NCBI RefSeq assembly: GCF_000273375.1
Contig: NZ_CM001557.1
Location: forward strand, 384,466 to 448,465
Reading direction: 5' to 3'
Length of the DNA stretch: 64,000 nucleotides
Origin: Bartonella birtlesii IBS 325
GTDB lineage: Bacteria; Pseudomonadota; Alphaproteobacteria; Rhizobiales; Rhizobiaceae
Shown here piece by piece: positions 57,272 to 64,000 of this stretch. Under the pieces are notes generated by a model. That model saw nothing but the letters and a program-made list of their open reading frames with translations. It was not told the origin of the DNA and did no database searches. Position numbers and translations under genes: made by a program. The stretch's first letter is position 1; each line of letters begins with the position of its first letter.

Positions 57272-58369
57272 ATGATAAAAACCCCCTATTATCTTATAGA
57301 TAAAACGAAGCTCATAAAAAATATGAACGTTATTACGCGCTTACGCGAAATGTCCGGAGCAAAAATTTTGCTTGCTTTGAAATGTTTTGCCACATGGAGT
57401 GTTTTTGATTTAATGTCTGAGTTTATGGATGGGACCACATCATCATCCCTGTATGAATTACATTTAGGAAGAGAAAAATTCGGCAAAGAAACCCATGCCT
57501 ATTCAGTTGCTTGGGCAGATGATGAAATTGATGAAGCTTGTAGTTATGCAGATAAAATCATCTTTAATTCAATCCAACAGCTTCAACGTTTTGCTAACGC
57601 TACAAAAACCATTCAACGAGGTCTAAGGTTAAATCCAGGCATCAGTGCATCAAATTTTGATCTTGCTAATCCTTCTCGTCCTTTTAGTCGTTTGGGTGAA
57701 ACGAACCAAAGCGCGATTAAAGAAGTTTTGCCTCTCATAAATGGCTTGATGATCCACAACAATTGTGAAAATGCTGATTTTAATCTTTTCAACAAAATGT
57801 TGAGTCACATGGAAGAAAAATTTGCAGAACTCTTTACTGCCGTTGATTGGATAAGCCTTGGTGGTGGAATTCATTTTACAGCTGAAAATTATCCCCTAGA
57901 AACTTTTGCAGAACGCTTAAAACATTTTTCAAAAACTCATGGTGTCACCATTTTTCTAGAACCAGGAGAAGCTGCTATAACAAAAAGCACCACATTAGAA
58001 GTAAGTGTTCTTGATACATTATATAATGAAAAGAACCTTGCTATCGTTGATAGCTCAATTGAAGCCCATATGCTTGACCTTCTCATCTATCGCGAAAATG
58101 CAAAATTAGAACCAAATCAAGGACCTCATGAAATTATGGTCTGCGGAAAATCTTGTCTCGCTGGTGATATTTTTGGAACATTTCGGTTCCCTGAACCTCT
58201 TAAAATAGGTGATAGACTGTCCTTTCAGGATGCAGCAGGCTATACAATGGTTAAGAAAAACTGGTTTAATGGCGTTTCAATGCCTGCCATTGTTATTAAA
58301 GAATGTGATGGCACATTAACACTTCAACGACAATTTAATTACAATGATTATCAGACAAGTCTTTCATGA
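57272..58369 (+). CDS. nspC: Carboxynorspermidine/carboxyspermidine decarboxylase
   Basis: 365-aa PLP-dependent fold-III decarboxylase of the alanine racemase/ODC type. The PLP lysine is in ILLALKCFATWSVF, phosphate-binding GGGIHFTA and EPGEA follow, and the substrate Cys-Asp segment is CGKSCLAGD. It removes the carboxyl group from carboxy(nor)spermidine, the last step of the S-adenosylmethionine-independent spermidine route. Operon with the dehydrogenase 60 nt downstream. Confidence 0.93.
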   Translation: MIKTPYYLIDKTKLIKNMNVITRLREMSGAKILLALKCFATWSVFDLMSEFMDGTTSSSLYELHLGREKFGKETHAYSVAWADDEIDEACSYADKIIFNSIQQLQRFANATKTIQRGLRLNPGISASNFDLANPSRPFSRLGETNQSAIKEVLPLINGLMIHNNCENADFNLFNKMLSHMEEKFAELFTAVDWISLGGGIHFTAENYPLETFAERLKHFSKTHGVTIFLEPGEAAITKSTTLEVSVLDTLYNEKNLAIVDSSIEAHMLDLLIYRENAKLEPNQGPHEIMVCGKSCLAGDIFGTFRFPEPLKIGDRLSFQDAAGYTMVKKNWFNGVSMPAIVIKECDGTLTLQRQFNYNDYQTSLS

Positions 58370-58429
58370 AAGAATAACCGTAAAAAAGCATTATACAACA
58401 AACAGTATTGAAAAGGAGATAACCCCACG

Positions 58430-59668
58430 ATGAAGAAAAATGTTCTCATTATTGGTGCTGGAGGTGTTGCACAAGTTGTTGCGCATAAATGTGCTCAAAA
58501 TAACAATATATTTGGTGAAATCCATATCGCTTCACGAACGCTCAAAAAATGTGAAGCCATCATTACTTCTATTAAAGAAAAAAATGCAATGAAAGAACAA
58601 GGTGTTCTTATGGGCCACATGCTCAATGCAATGAACATAGAAGAAACTGTAAATCTCATCCAAAAAACCAAATGTGAAATTGTCATCAATGTTGGATCAG
58701 CCTTTCTTAACATGTCAGTTCTTTCAGCTTGCATCGAAACCAAATGCGCTTATATTGATACTGCTATTCATGAAGATCCTTTAAAAATTTGTGAAACACC
58801 GCCCTGGTATGGCAATTATGAATGGCCCCGTCGTCAAGAATGTGAAAAAGCTGGTATAACTGCTATTTTAGGTGCAGGTTTTGACCCAGGCGTCGTGAAT
58901 GCTTATGCAGCGTTAGCGCGTGAATGTTATTTCGATAAGATCACAGATATCGATATTATTGATATTAATGCCGGAAGTCATGGGCGTTGGTTTGCCACTA
59001 ATTTTGATCCAGAAATTAACTTTCGTGAGTTTACGGGACAAGTATGGTCTTGGCAAAATAAAAAATGGGTTTCCAATCAAATGTTTGAAGTCAGCCATGA
59101 ATGGGATCTTCCCGTTGTTGGAAAACAAAAAGCTTACATGACGGGACATGATGAAATTCATTCATTATCCAAAAATTTTGATGTTCAAAATGTCCGTTTC
59201 TGGATGGGATTTGGTGAACGTTATATCACGGTTTTTACAGTTCTAAAAAATCTCGGCCTCTTATCCGAACAACCTATTAAAACAGCAGAAGGACAAGAAG
59301 TCGTTCCTTTAAAAGTCGTAAAAGCTGTCTTACCCGATCCCGCCTCTTTAGCACCAGAATACACAGGAAAAACTTGCATTGGGAACCTCATTAAAGGTGA
59401 AAAAGATGGAAAACCAAGAGAAGTTTTCATCTATAATATAGCCGATCACAAACAAGCTTTTAACGAAACCGGTGCCCAAGGTATTTCTTACACAGCCGGT
59501 GTACCAGCCGCAGCAGCAGCCCTTCTTATTGCCACCAGCGAATGGGATGTTAAAACCATGGTCAACGTAGAAGAATTACCACCACATCCCTTCCTCAAAC
59601 ATCTCGATCATATGGGACTCTCCACTTGGATACGAGAACAACAAGAAGAAAAAAAATTATATTTTTAA
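58430..59668 (+). CDS. Carboxynorspermidine/carboxyspermidine synthase (saccharopine dehydrogenase-like)
   Basis: 412 aa. NAD(P)-binding Rossmann motif NVLIIGAGGVAQVVAHK at the N-terminus, a catalytic segment GAGFDPGVVNAYA, and the C-terminal domain (GISYTAGVPAAAAALL). Condenses aspartate semialdehyde with putrescine or diaminopropane and reduces the imine to carboxy(nor)spermidine. Often annotated lys1 or saccharopine dehydrogenase. The pairing with nspC decides the function. aaaggagat precedes the ATG. Confidence 0.92.
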   Translation: MKKNVLIIGAGGVAQVVAHKCAQNNNIFGEIHIASRTLKKCEAIITSIKEKNAMKEQGVLMGHMLNAMNIEETVNLIQKTKCEIVINVGSAFLNMSVLSACIETKCAYIDTAIHEDPLKICETPPWYGNYEWPRRQECEKAGITAILGAGFDPGVVNAYAALARECYFDKITDIDIIDINAGSHGRWFATNFDPEINFREFTGQVWSWQNKKWVSNQMFEVSHEWDLPVVGKQKAYMTGHDEIHSLSKNFDVQNVRFWMGFGERYITVFTVLKNLGLLSEQPIKTAEGQEVVPLKVVKAVLPDPASLAPEYTGKTCIGNLIKGEKDGKPREVFIYNIADHKQAFNETGAQGISYTAGVPAAAAALLIATSEWDVKTMVNVEELPPHPFLKHLDHMGLSTWIREQQEEKKLYF

Positions 59669-59695
59669 AACTTTACAAACCAATAATGGATACAG

Positions 59696-59726
59696 AAAAA
59701 CCGCCCTTTTAAAGGGCGGTTTTTTC
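59696..59726. terminator. Bidirectional terminator between the polyamine genes and lpdA
   Basis: Near-perfect hairpin: accgcccttt pairs with aaagggcggt (59700-59709 with 59711-59720), flanked by A and T runs on both sides. Stops both the plus-strand polyamine operon and the minus-strand sucA-sucB-lpdA operon. Confidence 0.9.
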
Positions 59727-59763
59727 AAAAAGCATCATAGAGTACTAAAAAGCACACCTAGAT

Positions 59764-61170
59764 TTAAATATGAAGCGGTTTAGCAAACGTAGCTAAAGCT
59801 GCCTCCCGCACTGCTTCTGATAAAGTAGGATGTGCATGGCAACAACGCCCCAAATCTTCTGATGAACCACCAAATTCCATTAAAACTGCAATTTCATGGA
59901 TCATTTCACCAGCACCAAATCCAAGAATATGTCCACCTAAAACCCGATCTGTCTTTTTATCAGCAAGGATTTTAACAAATCCATCATTTTTTTGCATCGC
60001 ACGTGCACGACCATTAGCCATGAAGGGAAATTTGCCAACATTATACTCAATACCGGCAGCTTTAAGTTCTTCTTCTGTCTTTCCTACACTAGCAATCTCC
60101 GGCTGTGTATAAACAACACTAGGAATGACATCAAAATTAACATGTCCCTTTTGACCTGCCAAAATTTCTGCCACAGCAACACCTTCTTCCTCCGCCTTAT
60201 GCGCCAACATTGGTCCTTTAACAACATCACCAATCGCATAAATTCCTGGAATACTGGTCTGCCAATGCGCATCAATAGAAATAAAACCGCGCTCATCCAA
60301 CTGAACACCAACCTCAATCAAACCAAGACCTTCCGTGTATGGAAAACGTCCAGTAGCAATGAGCACAACATCAGCTTCTAAAGTTTCAGATTCACCACCT
60401 TTGGCCGCTTCAAAAGTTACCTGGGCAGTTGCACCAGATTGTGTAATAGCTGTTACTTTTGCACCAGTCTTATACTCAATCCCCTGCTTTTCCATGATTT
60501 TTTGAAACTGCCGTGAAACTTCACCATCCATTGATCCTAAAACTTTATTAAGATATTCAATAATGGTAACTTTAGCCCCCAAGCGACTCCAAACCGAACC
60601 AAGTTCTGAACCAATAACACCGGCTCCCACAACAATCATGCGCGTTGGCACTTTTTCAAGAGCAAGGGCTCCCGTAGAAGAAACAACAACCTTTTCATCA
60701 ATTTCAACATTTAATCCAGGAATACCTGCACTCTCTGAACCTGTAGCAATGATAATATTTTTTGTTTCAATTTTTTGTGTGCTACCATCCCGTGCAACAA
60801 CTTCCACATGACCTGCGCTTAAAATTTTGGCTGTACCCCAAAAAGTATCAACTTTATTTTTTTTCATCAAAAAAGAGATACCACTTGTATTGGCTGTCAC
60901 AACAGCTTTTTTATGCGCCATCATTTGTTCAAGATTAAGCTTAGATTTTGCAATAGAAATACCAAGTGTTTCAAAACCATGTTGTGTTTCAGCAAACACT
61001 TCTGATGCATGCAACAACGCTTTAGAAGGAATACAGCCAACATTAAGGCATGTCCCCCCTAATGCCACACGTTTTTCAATAATTGCTGTTTTTAGCCCCA
61101 ATTGTGCCGCTTTTATTGCCGCAACATAACCACCTGGCCCAGCTCCAATCACAACCACATCGTAAGACAT
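59764..61170 (-). CDS. lpdA: Dihydrolipoamide dehydrogenase (E3)
   Basis: 468-aa FAD disulfide oxidoreductase, the E3 component regenerating lipoamide for 2-oxoglutarate dehydrogenase. FAD motif VVVIGAGPGGYVAAI, redox-active Cys pair GGTCLNVGCIPSK, NAD-binding IVVGAGVIGSELGS, AIGDVVKGPMLAHKAEEEG, and the C-terminal His-Glu dyad HAHPTLSEA. Third gene of the suc operon; the E3 assigned to this operon by position. Confidence 0.95.
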   Translation of the reverse strand: MSYDVVVIGAGPGGYVAAIKAAQLGLKTAIIEKRVALGGTCLNVGCIPSKALLHASEVFAETQHGFETLGISIAKSKLNLEQMMAHKKAVVTANTSGISFLMKKNKVDTFWGTAKILSAGHVEVVARDGSTQKIETKNIIIATGSESAGIPGLNVEIDEKVVVSSTGALALEKVPTRMIVVGAGVIGSELGSVWSRLGAKVTIIEYLNKVLGSMDGEVSRQFQKIMEKQGIEYKTGAKVTAITQSGATAQVTFEAAKGGESETLEADVVLIATGRFPYTEGLGLIEVGVQLDERGFISIDAHWQTSIPGIYAIGDVVKGPMLAHKAEEEGVAVAEILAGQKGHVNFDVIPSVVYTQPEIASVGKTEEELKAAGIEYNVGKFPFMANGRARAMQKNDGFVKILADKKTDRVLGGHILGFGAGEMIHEIAVLMEFGGSSEDLGRCCHAHPTLSEAVREAALATFAKPLHI

Positions 61171-61202
61171 CCGTTTTTCCTTTCATCCTGAAAATTGTAC
61201 TT

Positions 61203-62414
61203 TTACAAGTCAAGAACAAGGCGTTCCGGATCTTCTAAACTTTCCTTAACACGCACAAGAAAAGTCACTGCTTCTTGGCCATCTACAATACGATGATCAT
61301 AAGAAAGTGCCAGATACATCATAGGACGAATCACAATTTGTCCATCCACAACCACGACCCGCTCTTTAATCGCATGCATTCCCAAAATACCAGACTGTGG
61401 TGCATTCAAAATTGGCGTCGACATTAACGATCCATAAACCCCCCCATTTGTAATGGTAAAAGTTCCACCCTGCATATCAGAAACAGCCAATTTTCCATCA
61501 CGAGCAAGACGTCCCAAACGACCAATTTCTTTTTCAATTTCTGCAAGTGACATCTGATCAGCATTACGCACAACAGGAACAACAAGTCCTTTATCCGTTC
61601 CAACAGCAATTCCTGCATTAACATAGTTTTTGTAAATAATATCTGTTCCATCAATTTCTGCATTAACAGCAGGAAGTTCCTTTAATGCATGACAAACAGC
61701 CTTGGTAAAAAATCCCATAAAACCAAGCTTAACACCATGTTTTTTTTCAAAAATATCTTTATAACGCTTACGTAAATCCATTACCGCAGACATATCAACC
61801 TCATTAAATGTGGTTAACATTGCCGCTGTATTTTGAGCATCTTTAAGACGACGAGCAATTGTTTGACGCAATTTTGTCATACGAACACGCTCTTCATGTA
61901 CTTCTTGAACAGGAGTAGCCAAAGAGCTGGATGTAGAAACTGCAGGAGAAGGTGCTTTTGTTTTCCGTTCTAAAACCCCAAGAACATCCTCTTTGAGAAT
62001 TTGTCCACGCTTTCCAGAACCAGAAACATCACTTTTTATAATACTATTTTCTGCCATCATTTTCGCTGCTGAAGGTGCAGGAGGCATTATACCGCTGGAA
62101 GAAGACTGTCCCACCGCAGATTCAGCCGCAAGAATAGGTGTAGCAGCAGGCGAAAATGACTGAGAAACACCTGCAGTTCCTGCTTCAATCGCCCCTAAAA
62201 GCGCATTCACTTCAACTGTATCGCCTTCCTTTGCAATGATTTCAGATAATTTCCCCGCAACAGGTGAAGGAACCTCAACCGTTACCTTATCAGTTTCTAA
62301 CTCAATCAAAGGTTCATCCATAGCAACAGTCTCGCCAAGCTTTTTAAACCACTTACCAACAGTCGCTTCGGTAACCGATTCGCCCAAAGTAGGAACACGA
62401 ATTTCAGTAGTCAT
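61203..62414 (-). CDS. sucB: 2-oxoglutarate dehydrogenase E2, dihydrolipoamide succinyltransferase
   Basis: 403 aa. Single lipoyl domain at residues 1-77 with the lipoyl Lys in [11 protein letters not shown], a Ser/Ala/Pro linker, the E3-binding segment ([16 protein letters not shown], about 130-146) and the catalytic domain with [21 protein letters not shown] and [12 protein letters not shown] near the end. Core of the complex that makes succinyl-CoA. 32 nt after sucA. Confidence 0.96.
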   Translation of the reverse strand: MTTEIRVPTLGESVTEATVGKWFKKLGETVAMDEPLIELETDKVTVEVPSPVAGKLSEIIAKEGDTVEVNALLGAIEAGTAGVSQSFSPAATPILAAESAVGQSSSSGIMPPAPSAAKMMAENSIIKSDVSGSGKRGQILKEDVLGVLERKTKAPSPAVSTSSSLATPVQEVHEERVRMTKLRQTIARRLKDAQNTAAMLTTFNEVDMSAVMDLRKRYKDIFEKKHGVKLGFMGFFTKAVCHALKELPAVNAEIDGTDIIYKNYVNAGIAVGTDKGLVVPVVRNADQMSLAEIEKEIGRLGRLARDGKLAVSDMQGGTFTITNGGVYGSLMSTPILNAPQSGILGMHAIKERVVVVDGQIVIRPMMYLALSYDHRIVDGQEAVTFLVRVKESLEDPERLVLDL

Positions 62415-62446
62415 AATATTTTTCCATACATCAGAGTAGTCATAAA

Positions 62447-64000
62447 TTAAGAGCCTAATGCGTCTTCAAGAAACGCAGAAAGCTGTTCAAGATGTTTCAC
62501 CATCAACCCAGAGGCCGGTGATGCGCTAGCAGAACGTCCTGCATAACGTGCCCGTGAATATTGCGCACTAATATGCGTCAAAACCCATTCTAAATAAGGC
62601 TCAATAAATGACCAAGCCCCCATATTCTTTGGTTCCTCTTGGCACCAAACAACTTCTGCCTGCAAAAAGCGAGACAACACATCCACTAAAGCTTTTGCAG
62701 GAAAAGGATACAGCTGTTCAATACGAAGCAAATAAACATCATTAACACCCCTTTTTTCACGTTCTTCATAAAGATCGTAATAAACTTTTCCCGTACAAAG
62801 AACAATACGACGAATTTTATCGTCTTTTTGCAATTTAATGACAGAATCTTTGAATCGTTCTGCATCATCAAGCAACAAACGATGAAAATTTGTTCCTGGT
62901 TCCATCTCACTGAGGAAAGAAACAGCTCTCTTATGACGCAAAAGTGATTTCGGTGTCATTAAAATTAATGGTTTACGGAAATCACGTTTGATCTGCCGAC
63001 GCAAAATATGAAAATAATTTGCAGGCGTTGTACAATTAGCAACCTGCATATTATCCTCTGCACAGAGTTGAAGAAAACGTTCCAAACGTGCTGAAGAATG
63101 TTCTGGTCCTTGCCCCTCAAAACCATGAGGCAACAAGCAGACAAGACCAGACATACGAAGCCATTTACGCTCTGCAGAAGAAATAAATTGATCAAAAATG
63201 ACCTGTGCACCATTAGAAAAATCACCAAATTGCGCTTCCCAAAGTGTTAATCCCCGTGGTTCAGCAAGAGAATATCCATATTCAAAACCAAGAACCGCTT
63301 CTTCAGAAAGCATAGAATTGACAACCTCATAAAAGGCCTGTCCCTTTTGTAAATTATTTAACGGGATATAACGGGCTTCATTTTCCTGGTCATAAAGAAC
63401 TGAATGGCGTTGTGAAAAAGTTCCCCGTTCAACATCCTCACCGGAAAGACGAACAGGTGCCCCTTCTAAGCAAAGCGAACCAAAAGCTAGAGCTTCAGCA
63501 GTTGCCCAATCAACATCTGCACCGGTTTCAAAAATTTTAGCACGGTTGCTTAAAAAACGCTGTATCGTTTTATGAACATGAAAATCTGCTGGAATCTCGA
63601 CAAGTTTTTTACCAATTTCCTTTAAAGTTTTTAATTCAACACCTGTCACACCACACTGTTGCTCATCAGTACTCGTAGAAGCTTTAAGACCAGTCCAGCT
63701 TCCATCAAGCCAATCAGCCTTATTAGGCTTATAAGAAGTGCTTACTTCAAGTTCAGCTTCAAGTTTATCACGCCAAAGCTTTTTTTGTTGTTCAATTTCT
63801 TTAGCAGTAACTACCCCCTCCGCTACCAACTGGTTGCCATAAATCTGAAGGGTTGTTTTGTGATTACGGATCGCTTTATACATAAGTGGTTGTGTGAATG
63901 AAGGTTCATCACCTTCATTATGCCCATAACGACGATAACAAAACATATCAATCACCACCGGCTTATGAAAAATTTGACGAAATTCTGTCGCCACTTTTGC
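62447..64000 (-). CDS. sucA: 2-oxoglutarate dehydrogenase E1 (partial, 5' end outside the window)
   Basis: The C-terminal half of the thiamine-dependent E1 subunit; the reading frame is open to the window edge, so the start lies beyond 64000. Seen are the [21 protein letters not shown] region, the pyrimidine-binding domain ([24 protein letters not shown] in parts), [23 protein letters not shown] and the C-terminal [23 protein letters not shown]. No lesions in the visible part. First gene of sucA-sucB-lpdA. Confidence 0.96.
   Translation of the reverse strand, partial: AKVATEFRQIFHKPVVIDMFCYRRYGHNEGDEPSFTQPLMYKAIRNHKTTLQIYGNQLVAEGVVTAKEIEQQKKLWRDKLEAELEVSTSYKPNKADWLDGSWTGLKASTSTDEQQCGVTGVELKTLKEIGKKLVEIPADFHVHKTIQRFLSNRAKIFETGADVDWATAEALAFGSLCLEGAPVRLSGEDVERGTFSQRHSVLYDQENEARYIPLNNLQKGQAFYEVVNSMLSEEAVLGFEYGYSLAEPRGLTLWEAQFGDFSNGAQVIFDQFISSAERKWLRMSGLVCLLPHGFEGQGPEHSSARLERFLQLCAEDNMQVANCTTPANYFHILRRQIKRDFRKPLILMTPKSLLRHKRAVSFLSEMEPGTNFHRLLLDDAERFKDSVIKLQKDDKIRRIVLCTGKVYYDLYEEREKRGVNDVYLLRIEQLYPFPAKALVDVLSRFLQAEVVWCQEEPKNMGAWSFIEPYLEWVLTHISAQYSRARYAGRSASASPASGLMVKHLEQLSAFLEDALGS

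Overview
The window reads as a chromosomal segment of an AT-rich alphaproteobacterium of the Rhizobiales, almost certainly Bartonella. The evidence is a VirB-type type IV secretion cluster, a rhizobial core gene order, BA14K and DUF1127 small proteins, the fused PhaAB antiporter subunit, HemY and mitofilin kept without the adjacent heme genes, and a group I intron in tRNA-Arg(CCU). The VirB cluster ends at virB11 with no virD4 or effector genes after it. That would fit a secondary virB copy of the kind I recall from Bartonella lineage 3 (B. clarridgeiae and relatives), but the species is inference.

Layout. 0-5.2 kb: virB6 to virB11 (+), with virB10 split by a frameshift and a terminator after virB11. 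5.6-9.1 kb: sdhCDAB (-), succinate dehydrogenase. 9.5-11.7 kb: rimM, trmD, rplS (-). 11.8-18.0 kb: sapC-like, xerC, bolA (-), a J-domain gene, cobS and cobT. 18.6-23.5 kb: yhhQ, rpmB, a SURF1 gene, a DUF1127 ORF and purH. 23.7-31.5 kb: heparinase-like, rsmB, htpX, a DUF1674 gene, rpsP, aroQ, ffh with a structured leader, and a beta carbonic anhydrase. 31.7-42.7 kb: the giant NAD-glutamate dehydrogenase, DUF2125, a glutamine amidotransferase, hemY, mitofilin-like and tsaD. 42.7-44.3 kb: a decayed island with an integrase relic and a lipoprotein gene carrying an in-frame stop. 44.3-49.1 kb: an L,D-transpeptidase, accA, xerD, a tiny membrane protein, aroK and aroB. 49.2-50.3 kb: the intron-split tRNA and two tandem MliC-like lysozyme-inhibitor genes. 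50.3-56.4 kb: the pha (Mrp-type) Na+(K+)/H+ antiporter operon. 56.6-64 kb: a BA14K protein, a carboxy(nor)spermidine polyamine gene pair, then lpdA, sucB and sucA (partial).

Genes that work together: sdhCDAB, the DUF1674 protein (SdhA flavinylation factor family) and sucA-sucB-lpdA belong to the TCA cycle. rpsP, rimM, trmD, rplS and ffh are pieces of one ancestral translation/SRP operon, now split by about 17 kb. xerC and xerD are the two chromosome-dimer recombinases. aroQ, aroK and aroB are aromatic pathway genes.

Two patterns cut across the annotation. First, eight genes (virB6, virB10, rimM twice, the J-domain gene, purH, DUF2125, mitofilin, phaE) are put out of frame by a single base at a mononucleotide run. 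Each returns to a whole number of codons when one base per site is added or removed, which points to homopolymer errors in the assembly more than to real decay. virB10 is the exception to consider separately, because its break lies on a canonical -1 frameshift heptamer. Second, three genes (bolA, the J-domain gene, purH) are each followed directly by a degenerate tandem copy of their own 3' end, a recurrent scar whose origin is not obvious.
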